The notes under the pieces were generated by a model. It ran no database searches, was not told the DNA's origin, and saw only the letters and a program-made list of their open reading frames with translations. From contig JALNYP010000032.1 of the NCBI GenBank assembly GCA_023229795.1, forward strand, positions 1-42,352: a DNA stretch of 42,352 bases. Reading direction: 5' to 3'. Positions 18,201 to 27,990 of the stretch are shown here, piece by piece. Position 1 is the stretch's first letter. Each line of letters starts with the position of its first letter. A program made the translations under genes and the position numbers. The stretch comes from Syntrophobacterales bacterium (lineage in GTDB: Bacteria > Desulfobacterota > Desulfobaccia > Desulfobaccales > 0-14-0-80-60-11).

Positions 18201-21200
18201 GCGGGGGCGGTGGCAACGGCGGTTTTGCCGTGACCGGCTCCCTGGCCTTCGGGTCTAACGATGTTACCGGCGTTGCGGCTGTCAGTGTCGGGGGCAGCGG
18301 CGGCAGCGGCGGGACCGGCGGCGACGTCAATTGCACCAGCAGCGGAACCATCTCCACCCAGGGGATAGGAGCTGACGGCCTCGTCGGCCAGAGTGTGGGC
18401 GGGGGGGGCGGCAACGGTGGTTTTGCCGTGGCGGCCGGGGCCAGCGTTATCGCAGGTTCCACATACCAGGTGACCGTGGGCGGAGGTGCCGGGGGCTCCG
18501 GCGGCAGCGGCGGGGATGGCGGCCAGGTGATCCTGGCCAACAGTGGCCAGGTTACCACCCGGGGCGGGCAGGCAACCGGCGTAATGGCCCAGAGCGTGGG
18601 CGGAGGCGGCGGCAATGGCGGCTTTGGTGCAGCCGGCATCTGCAATTTTGACCCAAACTCATCCAAAGGCGCAACCCTCTCGGCCATGGTGGGCGGTTAT
18701 GGCGGCAGTGGCGGGGACGGCGGCCAGGTGGGCCTGACCAACAGCGGCCAGGTTACCACCCTGGGTGAGCAGTCAACCGGCGTGCTGGCCCAGAGCGTGG
18801 GCGGCGGCGGCGGCAATGGCGGCTTCAGTGCCAACCTGACCTTTAACAAGCAAACCTTCTCAGCTTCAGTAGACGTGGGCGGTTCCGGCGGCAGCGGCGG
18901 CCAGGGGAACTCGGTGAGCGTCACCAATACCGGTACCATCATCACCCTCGGTGGGCAGTCAACCGGCCTGCTGGCCCAGAGTGTGGGCGGTGGCGGCGGC
19001 AACGCCGGCTTTGGCGCGGCCGGCAACATTGACCCGGGCTCAACTACTAACATGACGTTCGACATGAATCTGGCCATCGGCGGTAACGGCGGCAGCGGCG
19101 GGGACGGCAAAGATTCGACCGTTTACTCGCACGGTGACGCCATATCCACAATGGGCGACTCGGCCAACGGCATCTTCGTTCAGAGTGTGGGCGGGGGCGG
19201 CGGTAACGCTAATTTCAGCCTGAATGTGGTCGGCTCGGGCAGCAATGCCATGTCTCGCGGCTCATCCGATGTGCCCCTCTTGCATCTGGGCAGCATTGGC
19301 GGGGGCGGCGGCAATGGGGGCACCGCCTTTCTAGAAAACTACAGCTCTATCAATACCGGTGGCAGCATGTCCGATGGCATCCTGGTTCAGAGCGTGGGTG
19401 GCGGCGGCGGCAAAGGCAGTATGGAAATCAGCGGCAGAGTCTCGTACAGCAGCGGCACGGGCACGTTAAAACTGGGGGCCTCCGGCACTGATGGAGCGGG
19501 CGGCGGCAATGGCGGTCTGGTGACGGTAAACGATATCCTCGCACCAGGCCAGACAAGTAAAAACATCGTTACCAGGGGATATGAGGCGGCCGGCATCGCG
19601 GCCCAGAGCATCGGGGCCGGCGGCGGCAAAGGCGGCGACAGTTATTCCCTGGCCATCAGCAACGACAATGGCTGGCTGCCGAGCACCAGCCTGGCCCTGG
19701 GCGGTTCCGGCGGGGCGGGCGGGCAAGCCGCGGACGTGGCGGTGACCACCGTCAGCGACATTTCTACGCAGGGCTTCATGGCCTATGGCATTTTGGCCCA
19801 GAGCATCGGTGGGGGAGGCGGGGACGGCGGCAGGGCGGTGAGCGCCGATATCAGCGGCCAAATTTCCAAGATGCGCATTACCGGGGTCAGTGCGGCCCTG
19901 GGCGGCAACGGCGGGAACGGCGGCCAGGCCGGGAAAGTGAGCGTTGATGCCAGCGGGGACGCAATCCAAACCAGCGATGCTTGTGGCATCCTGGCGCAAA
20001 GCGTCGGCGGGGGTGGCGGCAGCGGCGGCGCCAGCATCAGCCTCAATGCCGCTCTCAGCAGAAGTAACTTGGGGGTGTCGGCCAGCGTCAGCCTGGGCGG
20101 CAACGGCGGCAGCGGTGGCCAAGCCGATGCGGTAACGGTCACCAGCAGCAGCGTCATTAACACCTTTGACCCCAATGCTTTGACGCCTGGTATGCCGAGC
20201 CTCTGGTCTCCGGGCATTCTGGCGCAAAGCATCGGCGGCGGCGGCGGGGCCGGCGGCTTCAGCATCGCCGGCGATTTCAACGCGGTTTTGGGCCAAGCAG
20301 ATGTCAGCGCCGATTGCACCTTTTCTCTGGGCGGCAATGGGGGCGATGGCAACACCTCGGGGGCGGTGAGCGTTACCAGCACCGGGGCCATCATAACCAC
20401 CGGATTCGATATCAGTCCGGGCATCCTGGCCCAGAGCGTGGCCGGAGGCGGCGGCCATGGGGGCTTCAGCATCGCTGGTGACCTGAATGGCGCCAACACC
20501 AAAAACTTCAACGGCGAGATGTCCATCAGCGTAGGCGGCAGTGGCGGCACGGGTGGAGCAGCCAGCAACGTCACGGTCAGCAATGCCGGCAGCATCAACA
20601 CGGGTTTCGTCGATTCCCAAGGTAATGTCTGGGGCTACAAATCCCCAGGTCTGGCGGCCCAAAGCATCGGCGGCGGGGGTGGCGATGGCGGCTTCAGCGT
20701 GGCCGGCGATGTGAATTTTCAAGGCAATCAGGCCATCAGTGGAAGAATCGGCGGGGCGCTTGACGCGAGCGGTGACGGCGGCAGCGGCGGCCAAGCCGGG
20801 AGCGTCTGCCTGACCCACAGCGGGGCAGGGATCACCACGGTAGGCGACAAAGCGGCAGCCATCGTGGGCCAAAGCCTGGGAGGCGGGGGTGGCGACGGCG
20901 GTTTCGCGGTGGCCGGCAACCTGATGATTACGCCGAGCAGCGACTCGGGTCCCAATTCCATGGGGTGCAGTTTAAGCATCGGCGGCAGCGGCGGCAGCGG
21001 CGGGGCCGGCGGCGACGTCACCGTAAATATTACCAACCCCGGCAACACCCTGGCCACCCAAGGCTATCTGTCTCCCGGGATTCAGGCCCAAAGCATCGGC
21101 GGTGGCGGCGGCAACGGCGGGTTTAGTGTGGCCGGCGGGCTGAACATCAATGGGCCCGGTCAGCTATCGCTGGCCATGGGAGGGGAGGGCGGTTTCGGCA

Positions 21201-24200
21201 ACATCGCCGGCAAGGTGACCGTGGCGGATCAAGGGGCGAGCATCAGCACCGCCGGCGACGTGGCCCCCGGGATTCAGGCCCAAAGCATCGGCGGTGGCGG
21301 CGGCAACGGCAATTTTGGGATCGGTTACGGCTTTGGCGCCTATTCCATCGCCAGTGCTGTGACTACCTCGATAACCAGCCTGCTGGCGGGGACCGGCGGC
21401 AACGGCGGCGGCGGGGGCAATGCCGACCAGGTGCAGGTGACCAGCAGCAGCTGGATTGTCACGAAGGGCCAGGACTCGCCTGGCATAATAGCCCAGAGCA
21501 TCGGGGCCGGCGGCGGCAACGGTGGTTTTTCCGTGCGCGGACAGATGACCAGCGAGATGCCAGGCTTCCTCAACGTGGGGGCCAGTAACGGGGCCAGCGG
21601 CAGCGGCAACAATGTGACCGTTAATGCAGGGCAAGCTGGCATCACCACCAGCGGTGAACGGGCGGCAGGCATCCTGGCCCAGAGCATCGGGGGCGGCGGC
21701 GGCGTCAGTTGGATCAGCATCGACAGCGACGGCTTCCAGGCCGGAAACGGGACCCTTGCCATCGGCGGGCAAAACAGCAGCGGCGACGGCGGTACGGTCT
21801 TGGTCCAGAATCAAACGGGCAAGCCCAGCCAGGCAAACGCTATCAGCACAACCGGGGTGAACGCCATCGGCATCCTGGCCCAAAGCATTGGCGGCGGTGG
21901 CGGCGTGGGCAGCAATGACGCCTTGGGAAAGAGCAGCGTGACCATAAGCGGCTCTAACTCGGCCTCAGGAAACGGCGGTCAGGCGTCCGTGGTAAGCCAG
22001 AGCGACATCACCACCAGCGCAATTGGTGCCTATGGCATTATGGCCCAGAGCATCGGCGGCGGCGGCGGTCTGGCCTTGAATTATATACCGGGATCTCTCA
22101 ACTCCCTCCAGACCACCATGCCGGCAGGGGACGGCACCAATCAGGGTGATGGCGGGGCAATAAACGTCACAACGACCGGGACCCTGAGGACCAGTGGGGG
22201 GGCCGCCATCGGCTTGGTGGCTCAAAGCCTGGGGGGGGGCGGCGGCCTTGATGTCTCAGGGGGCAATGCCGGCAGCGCCGGGGGGCAGGGCTCCGGCGGC
22301 GCTATCAGCATCGATAACACCGGGACGATTAGCACCAGCGGCACTTATGCGCATGGCATTTTTGCTCAAAGCGCCGGGGGTCAAGGCTCCGGCGGTTCGG
22401 TAACCATCAGCAACGAAGGCGCAATCGCGTTAACCGGCACGCTGGCCCACGGCATCGTAGCCGTGAGCAGTGGTCAGTACGGGGCGGGAGCCATCACCAT
22501 CACCAATTACGGCACCGGCAGCATCCTCGGGGCGACGGACGGCACCACCCCGATTTACCTGGTGGGAGGCAGCCAAAATACTATTTATAATTATGGCTCC
22601 ATAACGGCGACTGGCGAACCGGTTCAGGGCTCATATCGTTATTTTTATCAAAACGGCACCCTGAAAGCCGGCAGTCTGAGCGTGGACAATAAATTTACAA
22701 ACACAGGCACTCTGACCGCCGGGAGCATTGTCGTAAACCCGGGCGGTATCTTCACTCAGAGTGGCGGCACCCTGGCTGTCAGTTCAGACTCTGCCCCGGG
22801 CGGCGGCGCCCTGAATATCAACAGCGGCACCCTGCAAGCCAGCGGTGGCTCACATACTTTGGGGAACGACCTCAAGGTGAGCGGCGATTTTGCCTTGGGA
22901 GGCACTAATAACTTCACTCTCGTTGGTGCCGTCGATCTGGGGGGCGCCACCCGCACCATCACAGTTACCAATCCTGGCGATACCAACCTGTCAGGGAGCA
23001 TCAGCAACGGCGGGCTCAGTATCGACAACACGGGGGGCGGCAGTCTGACCCTGTCCGGGGCCAACACCTATACCGGGATTACCACGCTTAACTCTGGAAC
23101 GCTGCTGGCTGGCAACAACAAGGCCTTTAATCCCACTGACGGGGCTGAGTTGATAATCAAGGGTGGCACCATCGGCGCCAGCGCCCCAGTCATTACCATC
23201 AACATCCCCGTGATGATCGACAGCGACTTTAACATGGGCGGCCCGGTTGGCACGAACCTGAAACTCACTTCAGATATGAACCTGTCTGGCTTTCTCCTCA
23301 CCCACAGTGGCGCCGGCAATGACATCCTCTCGGGTGATCTTACCTGCTCTGCCGTTGCCGGTACGGGGATCTGCGTAACCGGTGGCACCCTGAACCTGAC
23401 GGGGAACAACGTAAACTACGTTGCAACCTCGACGGTGAAGGGCGGCACCCTGAACCTGCAAGGTGCCGCCAACTACACCGGAGACAACGTAGTGTCGGGC
23501 GGCATCCTGAACATGAACAGCGCCGTAAACCATGGCAGAGCAGGTGGCACCAACACTATCACCGGCGGCATCGTGAATATGAGCGGCACCGAGGCTACCT
23601 ACCTCAACGACAGCACCGTCACCGGCGGCGTCCTGAACCTGAGCGCCGGTACCTATAACGGCAAATTAGACCTTGGCGCCAATGGCACTTTCAACTATAC
23701 CGGCGGCGCCTTCGCTCCCACCGGTGGTGCCAATATGACTGCCGGCGCGGGGTCCACTATCACTCTTGCCTCGGGTCTCCATCTGAATCTTGGGGCTGGG
23801 AATACCATGACCCACAATGGGACCTTTAATATCGGCAGTGGCAGCAGACTGACCGGCACCGTGATCGGCAACGGCGGCGGCACCACGACCGTGAACGGCA
23901 CCGTGATCGGTGACGTGATCAACAACGGCACCCTGATGGGAAGCGGGACCATCAGCGGTAACTTCACCAGCAATGGCATCGTCAACCCCGGGAATTCCCC
24001 CGGCACCTTGACGGTGGGCACCTATACTCCCGGTGCTGGTAACACCCAGGTGGTGGAAATCGCCTCGGCCAGTAATTACGACAAGATCGTCACTACTGCG
24101 GCGGGCGGCGCCGTCCTCAACGGGACGTTGTCGCCGAGACTGTTGGGCGGCTATCTCCCTTCAACGAACACGGAGTTCAATGTCATCCAGACCACCGGCG

Positions 24201-25567
24201 GCGGAACCGTTTCGGGAGCCTTCACCGGCATAGACAACACCCGGGTGGGCAGCAGCCGGACCCTGTTCTGGCAGGCACTGTATACTCCGACCACTGCTGA
24301 TCTGAAAGCAGTGGGCAATTACACCCCGCCGGATCTGGCCCTGTCCCGCAATCAGCGGTCCGTGGGTAATACCTTGAACTCCTTGGCGCCCTCAACGACC
24401 GGCGGTGATATGCTGACGGCCCTTGACGCCATCAACGCCCTGACCACCGATTCGGGCGTGCGGGCGGCCTACAATGAAATCTCTCCGGGAAAATACGCGG
24501 CCCTGGCGAGCATGAGCATGCCCATCACCCATCTGCAGTTCCAATACCTGCAGAACCGCCTGGCCCGGGAACGCTGGGAAGGTGAACTCGGCAGCGAGTC
24601 GGTCAGCGCCGGCGGCGGCGGGTTCATGAGGAACGTTAACTTCGGTTATGAAAGCAACACTAAGATGATGCTGGCGGCCAGCAACATGACCATCTCGGAT
24701 GCCGGCACCCGGATGATCAACCATGGGGTGGAGCAGCGCTGGGGGGTTTACCTCGAACCTATGGCTAACTGGGGCAACACGAGTGCCACCGCCAACATGG
24801 TGGGCTACCGTTACAAGAACTTCGGCTTCACCCTGGGAGCAGAATACTGGGTGCTGGACAATCTGCTGGTGGGCGTGAACACCGGCTACAGCAAGACCCT
24901 GGGCAGCAGTGGCGGCTCCGGCGGCGATCTCAACGCCAACGTGATTCCCGTTAACGCCTACGGCGCCTTCTTCCACCAAGGTTTCTATGCCAACGCAGCT
25001 GTGGGATATACCTATAGTGGCTACGATATGACCAGAAACGTGGTCTTTGGCACGATCAACCGCACCGCCCAGGCCAGCACCAGCGGCAACCAGTTCCAGA
25101 TAGGAGCGGAGACCGGTTATGACGCCAAAATCGGCAATGCTGTGGTTGGCCCTGTGCTCTCCCTGCAATATGTCACGCAGACGGTTGGGGGTTTCACCGA
25201 AAGCAATGCCGGCGCCCTGAGCCTCAAGGTCGGGAGTCAGAGTGCGGATTCAGTGCAATCCGGCCTCGGGGCCCGGGCATCTTACAAAGCTAAGCTCGGC
25301 AATGTCCCCGTGAAGCCGCAACTCTCGGTGACCTGGCAGCATGAGTTCTCGGACAACACCCGAGGCCTCAATGCCAGCTTGGCCGCAGGCGGCAGCACCA
25401 TAAACTTCCAGACCGACAGGATTGGTCAGGACTTCGCCCTAATCAGTCTTGATGTTCCAGCTAAAATCACCAAAAACCTCGTGGCCAACGTCGGTTACAC
25501 CGCCGAAGTAGGCCGGGACAAGAGCACCAACATGGGAGTGAATATCGGACTGAAACTTAAATGGTAA
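15206..25567 (+). CDS. Giant glycine-rich type Va autotransporter (AT1)
   Basis: 3453 residues. An unusually long N-terminus carries two hydrophobic segments (about 4-22 and 76-98); the second ends in RPAGA and is the likely signal-peptide core. The passenger (about 160-2430) is built of some 35 units of about 65 residues with the signature AQSVGGGGG..GGF preceded by SGxIxTxG, predicted to form a long beta-helix. Next come a passenger-associated repeat (LTLSGANTYTGITTLNSG, about 2610), short GGTLNL-type turns (about 2725-2820) and a pre-barrel motif (NPGNSPGTLTVG, about 2930). A classical autotransporter beta-domain occupies about 3178-3453 and ends in the aromatic KLKW. It is probably a surface adhesin or biofilm protein under c-di-GMP control. 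The start is uncertain: the ATG abuts the riboswitch. Confidence 0.93.
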   Translation: MRKYLVILASSVFSGILSSIIKKQTEKVAPILKLRWPSGPLAFYRLVFIAIGLFSRLKAISQQIICRTELTGSGPKVWFLPLALMLVIISLTLRPAGADIYTYGLCSWAAGQPGSNGGFNTYVLWGQGGDGGGGGTGPTVNWASPPIIHPWTQGSIQASGPGFWGQSTGGQGGDGGTGGGLIYAIGGGGGQGGDAGSVTVVNSFQITSSGSYVYSIPPDNVPTAYPGVGVWGVSQGGQGGSGGDGYGAGGQGGNGGAAGNGGTVAITNQSGANISTSGDNNWGIAAQSLGGNGGSGGSGGGIFGGGGSGSKSGGGGSVSITNSASVSTTGNSSYALFGQSVGGYGGSGGSGDGAFGYGGNTMNCGDGGTVAVTTTGSDVMISTSGQGADAIRAQSVGGGGGSAGSATGLVALGGSGSAAGNGGTVTVNNENCLEAQGAFSYGIYAQSMGGGGGSSNPVVGALTAIGGRDSSGGDGGSVTVVNSGQISTTDSAILAQSVGGGGGSGAMAVGASITIGGSSSNGGNAAPVTVQNSNSTLETSGLNASAIYAQSLGGGGGKGGSAVAGGAGLSVAIGQSGGQGGWAGPVTVDVTGSSMQTSGLMSDGINAQSVGGGGGSGGFSVAVDAYGVLALSLGGSGGNGGYGGEVTVNYADTTILTTGNYQSHGVFAQSVGGGGGSGGFSAAVSNGPVSAAISLGGSAGSGGAAGAVTFTDTSLNTLNSAIQTAGEQSHGLFLQSVGGGGGHGGFSISGNATLAGAAVNIGGSGGDGGSGYAVTLQDTGIGAPITTTGSKSCGILAQSVGGGGGDAGFSVAGSLGVEGSAAVSLGGSGGLGGNGGNVSAELNRTITTEGDAAAGILLQSVGGGGGNGGFSVAGSMTVSPPSGSGATINAAVSLGGSGGSGGNGGQVSLSASEGSTVTTGGLGSVGILAQSVGGGGGNGGFSVAGALSFSGTPAGATAGVSLGGTGGSGGSGSQVTVSLADSVTTTGNLASGVLAQSVGGGGGNGGFAVTGSLAFGSNDVTGVAAVSVGGSGGSGGTGGDVNCTSSGTISTQGIGADGLVGQSVGGGGGNGGFAVAAGASVIAGSTYQVTVGGGAGGSGGSGGDGGQVILANSGQVTTRGGQATGVMAQSVGGGGGNGGFGAAGICNFDPNSSKGATLSAMVGGYGGSGGDGGQVGLTNSGQVTTLGEQSTGVLAQSVGGGGGNGGFSANLTFNKQTFSASVDVGGSGGSGGQGNSVSVTNTGTIITLGGQSTGLLAQSVGGGGGNAGFGAAGNIDPGSTTNMTFDMNLAIGGNGGSGGDGKDSTVYSHGDAISTMGDSANGIFVQSVGGGGGNANFSLNVVGSGSNAMSRGSSDVPLLHLGSIGGGGGNGGTAFLENYSSINTGGSMSDGILVQSVGGGGGKGSMEISGRVSYSSGTGTLKLGASGTDGAGGGNGGLVTVNDILAPGQTSKNIVTRGYEAAGIAAQSIGAGGGKGGDSYSLAISNDNGWLPSTSLALGGSGGAGGQAADVAVTTVSDISTQGFMAYGILAQSIGGGGGDGGRAVSADISGQISKMRITGVSAALGGNGGNGGQAGKVSVDASGDAIQTSDACGILAQSVGGGGGSGGASISLNAALSRSNLGVSASVSLGGNGGSGGQADAVTVTSSSVINTFDPNALTPGMPSLWSPGILAQSIGGGGGAGGFSIAGDFNAVLGQADVSADCTFSLGGNGGDGNTSGAVSVTSTGAIITTGFDISPGILAQSVAGGGGHGGFSIAGDLNGANTKNFNGEMSISVGGSGGTGGAASNVTVSNAGSINTGFVDSQGNVWGYKSPGLAAQSIGGGGGDGGFSVAGDVNFQGNQAISGRIGGALDASGDGGSGGQAGSVCLTHSGAGITTVGDKAAAIVGQSLGGGGGDGGFAVAGNLMITPSSDSGPNSMGCSLSIGGSGGSGGAGGDVTVNITNPGNTLATQGYLSPGIQAQSIGGGGGNGGFSVAGGLNINGPGQLSLAMGGEGGFGNIAGKVTVADQGASISTAGDVAPGIQAQSIGGGGGNGNFGIGYGFGAYSIASAVTTSITSLLAGTGGNGGGGGNADQVQVTSSSWIVTKGQDSPGIIAQSIGAGGGNGGFSVRGQMTSEMPGFLNVGASNGASGSGNNVTVNAGQAGITTSGERAAGILAQSIGGGGGVSWISIDSDGFQAGNGTLAIGGQNSSGDGGTVLVQNQTGKPSQANAISTTGVNAIGILAQSIGGGGGVGSNDALGKSSVTISGSNSASGNGGQASVVSQSDITTSAIGAYGIMAQSIGGGGGLALNYIPGSLNSLQTTMPAGDGTNQGDGGAINVTTTGTLRTSGGAAIGLVAQSLGGGGGLDVSGGNAGSAGGQGSGGAISIDNTGTISTSGTYAHGIFAQSAGGQGSGGSVTISNEGAIALTGTLAHGIVAVSSGQYGAGAITITNYGTGSILGATDGTTPIYLVGGSQNTIYNYGSITATGEPVQGSYRYFYQNGTLKAGSLSVDNKFTNTGTLTAGSIVVNPGGIFTQSGGTLAVSSDSAPGGGALNINSGTLQASGGSHTLGNDLKVSGDFALGGTNNFTLVGAVDLGGATRTITVTNPGDTNLSGSISNGGLSIDNTGGGSLTLSGANTYTGITTLNSGTLLAGNNKAFNPTDGAELIIKGGTIGASAPVITINIPVMIDSDFNMGGPVGTNLKLTSDMNLSGFLLTHSGAGNDILSGDLTCSAVAGTGICVTGGTLNLTGNNVNYVATSTVKGGTLNLQGAANYTGDNVVSGGILNMNSAVNHGRAGGTNTITGGIVNMSGTEATYLNDSTVTGGVLNLSAGTYNGKLDLGANGTFNYTGGAFAPTGGANMTAGAGSTITLASGLHLNLGAGNTMTHNGTFNIGSGSRLTGTVIGNGGGTTTVNGTVIGDVINNGTLMGSGTISGNFTSNGIVNPGNSPGTLTVGTYTPGAGNTQVVEIASASNYDKIVTTAAGGAVLNGTLSPRLLGGYLPSTNTEFNVIQTTGGGTVSGAFTGIDNTRVGSSRTLFWQALYTPTTADLKAVGNYTPPDLALSRNQRSVGNTLNSLAPSTTGGDMLTALDAINALTTDSGVRAAYNEISPGKYAALASMSMPITHLQFQYLQNRLARERWEGELGSESVSAGGGGFMRNVNFGYESNTKMMLAASNMTISDAGTRMINHGVEQRWGVYLEPMANWGNTSATANMVGYRYKNFGFTLGAEYWVLDNLLVGVNTGYSKTLGSSGGSGGDLNANVIPVNAYGAFFHQGFYANAAVGYTYSGYDMTRNVVFGTINRTAQASTSGNQFQIGAETGYDAKIGNAVVGPVLSLQYVTQTVGGFTESNAGALSLKVGSQSADSVQSGLGARASYKAKLGNVPVKPQLSVTWQHEFSDNTRGLNASLAAGGSTINFQTDRIGQDFALISLDVPAKITKNLVANVGYTAEVGRDKSTNMGVNIGLKLKW
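15690..22490 (+). repeat. Tandem coding repeats of the AT1 passenger
   Basis: About 35 diverged units, mean spacing about 195 bases, each coding a core read as QS-[VIL]-GGGGG. The variant SVGGGGGNGGF dominates the centre (about 17780-19010), SIGGGGG the C-terminal half (from about 19600), while the ends are degenerate. The dense GGC/GGT tracts make this a likely site for recombination and for assembly errors in short-read data. Confidence 0.85.
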
Positions 25568-26157
25568 TGAATTTAATATAACTGTAATTAAACTTTAACC
25601 CTATTGCCCTCTTTCCCTGGTCTCGTTGGGGAGCGGGGGATCTTGCATGGTGAGGGATAAGTTGCATATAACTGCTATCCTGAGAAACTTATCACTCCGC
25701 CAAAAAGCTTTTATAACCAGAAAATACCTTCAATTTTCGCCCATCAAACGATAAGTCTCCCGGATGGCAAGCTATGTTGAAGGACAGTTAAGTTCTCATA
25801 GTCCTATGGCTTCAGGTTATGTCGCAGAAAGGTCAGACTGATAAATAAAATGGTGGGTGGTCCTCTGTCCCCAGCCATAACCCTGCCTAAATTATCCATC
25901 TAGATGCTGAGTTGGGACCTGCGCCGCCCAAACGGTGCGCCTGGGCGGCTAGGATTATTTCTGCAAACCGGTGAAAGAGGAAGTGCTCCACCAACTGGCC
26001 CAGGAAGCGGAGCGCGTCCGCGCCAACCTATCTGGGCTTTTTTTATTAGCCAAAATGTTCTGGTCGTGCTAATAGAAATTCACAAAACAATCTTAAAATC
26101 TTTTCCCTTAAAAGGGCGTCTCCCTCTATTTTCACCAAAGTTCTCCTTATATATTTT
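25568..26157. other. Intergenic region between AT1 and the sensor kinase
   Basis: The first 300 bases are AT-rich with nothing recognised. From 25953 to 26072 there is a 40-codon open stretch whose translation looks coding-like (KPVKEEVLHQLAQEAERVRA) but starts right after a TAG and has no ribosome site, so it may be a gene remnant. A terminator-like structure lies at 25998-26044. The last 85 bases are open in the kinase frame and encode a plausible signal peptide (see kinase). Confidence 0.4.
25998..26044 (+). terminator. Probable rho-independent terminator
   Basis: GCCCAG (25998-26003) pairs with CTGGGC (26032-26037), an inner GCGCG/CGCGC can pair within the loop, and seven T residues follow directly. 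It lies about 430 bases after the AT1 stop and just before the kinase gene, so it would separate the two transcripts. Confidence 0.5.
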
Positions 26158-27990
26158 TTGGCAGTTTTAGCGCTGCCCTACCCGGCTGGAGCCGGGGAAG
26201 CGGACCGGCCCAAGCGCGTCCTGGTGCTCCATTCTTTCCACTCAATCCTGACGCCCGGCTATCTGGAAATTGACCGGGGGCTCAAGGCCGGATGGCGGGC
26301 CGCCGGCGGCCTCCCGGTGGAATGGGATAACGAATACCTGGACCTGGTAAGATTCGGCAATCCCGGTTATCAGGATCTCATCCAGGACCTCCTCAAGCGG
26401 AAATACGGCCAGGGTCGGCCCCCGGTGGACGTGGTAATTCCGGTATTTCCCGCGGCCATTGAGTTTTTCCTTTCTCATGGAAAGAGTATCCTGCCCGGGG
26501 TCCCGGTGGTGATCTGCGGCCAACTGGCGGGGGATCACCAAAATGTCCCGATGAATCCTGCGGTTACCGGCACCGTTATGAATATTTTAGCCTGGGATAA
26601 CCTACCATTGGTCCTCAACCTGCATCCGGGAACCCGCCGGATAGTATTCGTGGCCGGTTCCGGCGCACTTGACCGTAAAATCTTGCACTTGGCTAAAGTT
26701 CTCCAAAAAGCTCATGCCATCAACGCGGAGATCGCCTATCTCGACGACTTTTCTTTCAAAGACCTGGGGAAGAAAATTGCCGAACTTCCCCAAGACACGG
26801 TGGTCATCTGTTTAACGATTACCCGTGACAACCAGGGGAACCCGACGATCCCTCGGGATGGGGTGGCGATGGTGGCCCAGGCCGCCAAAGTCCCGGTCTA
26901 CAGCCTGTGGGAAAACGTGTTGGGAGACGGCATCGTGGGTGGTTATCTCATCAGGTTTGAAGAGGTGGCTCGCAAAACCGGGGAACTGGCGGCCCGGATT
27001 TTGAACGGGGCCAGGCTGGAGACCCTGCCTCCCATCCCAGTCTCCAGTACTCCCATGTTCGACTGGCGGCAGCTTAAGCGCTGGGGTATCCCCGAAAGCC
27101 AGCTTCCGCCCGGCAGCATCGTGCGTTTCCGGGAGCACACCTTGTGGGAGGAGCATGGCGGGAAGATAGTAGGGGTAATCTTACTCCTGGCTTGCCAGAG
27201 CTTGCTGATCGCCGCCCTGCTGATTCAGCGCACCAGGCGCCGCCGGGCTGAACTCGAGGCCAGACAGCGCCGGGACGAGTTGGCCCATGTGAACCGGGTG
27301 GCCACGGTGGGGGAACTCACCTCTTCCCTGACCCATGAACTCAACCAGCCGCTCACCGCCATTGTCACTAACGCCCAGGCAGCCTTGCGGTTTCTACTGC
27401 GGGAAATACCAGACTTCATGGAAGTGGAAGGGGCGCTGCGGGAAATTGCCAAAGACGGCAAGCGGTCGGGGGAGATCATGCACCGATTGCGGAATTTACT
27501 CAAGAGATCAGAGATTGACCAAGCTCCCGTGGACCTCAATGCAGTGGCTCTGGAGATAGTGGCCCTGGCGCAGGCCGATTTTGACGCAGCCGAGGTCTCC
27601 CTCATCCACGATCTGGCCCGAGATCTTCCCCTGGTTAGGGGCGACCGCATTCAGTTGGAGCAGGTGGTTCTCAATCTCCTGGCCAACGGCCTGGAGGCCA
27701 CTAAAGACCTCACCGCCAAGGCCCGATCGGTGCAGGTTACCACCCGGAAGGAGGACGATGGCGGGGCCGGGCTGACGGTCCAGGACTCGGGCCCGGGATT
27801 GTCTCCGGAAATCCTCAGCCGCCTGTTCGAGCCTTTCTTTACCACCAAGGCCAAGGGGATGGGGATGGGATTGGCGGTTAGCAAATCCATCGTCGAGGCC
27901 CACAACGGCCGTCTGTGGGCCGAACCCATCCGGAATGGAGGGGCTGCCTTCCACCTCAGCCTGCCGGCCGCGGCAGAGCCAGCGCCATGA
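26158..27990 (+). CDS. Sensor histidine kinase with ABC-type periplasmic binding domain
   Basis: 610 residues from a TTG. The extracytoplasmic part (about 18-325) resembles ABC transporter substrate-binding (type 1 periplasmic binding) sensors: KRVLVLHSFHS, VDVVIPVFPAAIEFF, LPGVPVVICGQ. One membrane helix follows (about 335-357), then HisKA with His393 in SSLTHELNQPLTA (FixL/DctB-like) and HATPase (NLLANGLEA, DSGPGLS, FFTTKAKGMGMGLA). The TTG leaves a short signal peptide; the same frame is open for about 100 bases upstream and encodes KRASPSIFTKVLLIYFLAVL, a better signal, but without ATG, GTG or TTG. The stop overlaps the next regulator as ATGA, so they form a two-component pair. Confidence 0.9.
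   Translation: MAVLALPYPAGAGEADRPKRVLVLHSFHSILTPGYLEIDRGLKAGWRAAGGLPVEWDNEYLDLVRFGNPGYQDLIQDLLKRKYGQGRPPVDVVIPVFPAAIEFFLSHGKSILPGVPVVICGQLAGDHQNVPMNPAVTGTVMNILAWDNLPLVLNLHPGTRRIVFVAGSGALDRKILHLAKVLQKAHAINAEIAYLDDFSFKDLGKKIAELPQDTVVICLTITRDNQGNPTIPRDGVAMVAQAAKVPVYSLWENVLGDGIVGGYLIRFEEVARKTGELAARILNGARLETLPPIPVSSTPMFDWRQLKRWGIPESQLPPGSIVRFREHTLWEEHGGKIVGVILLLACQSLLIAALLIQRTRRRRAELEARQRRDELAHVNRVATVGELTSSLTHELNQPLTAIVTNAQAALRFLLREIPDFMEVEGALREIAKDGKRSGEIMHRLRNLLKRSEIDQAPVDLNAVALEIVALAQADFDAAEVSLIHDLARDLPLVRGDRIQLEQVVLNLLANGLEATKDLTAKARSVQVTTRKEDDGGAGLTVQDSGPGLSPEILSRLFEPFFTTKAKGMGMGLAVSKSIVEAHNGRLWAEPIRNGGAAFHLSLPAAAEPAP

Noticed and set aside
17518..18687. Long minus-strand open frames under the autotransporters (for example 17518-18687, 19466-20872, 33834-35090)
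   Set aside because: They are Pro/Ala-rich mirror images of the GGC/GGT coding repeats, have no ribosome sites, and overlap genes with clear domain structure.
15690..22490. CRISPR-like regular repeats
   Set aside because: The repeats are coding, diverged, about 195 bases apart and in frame; there are no short identical repeats with unique spacers.
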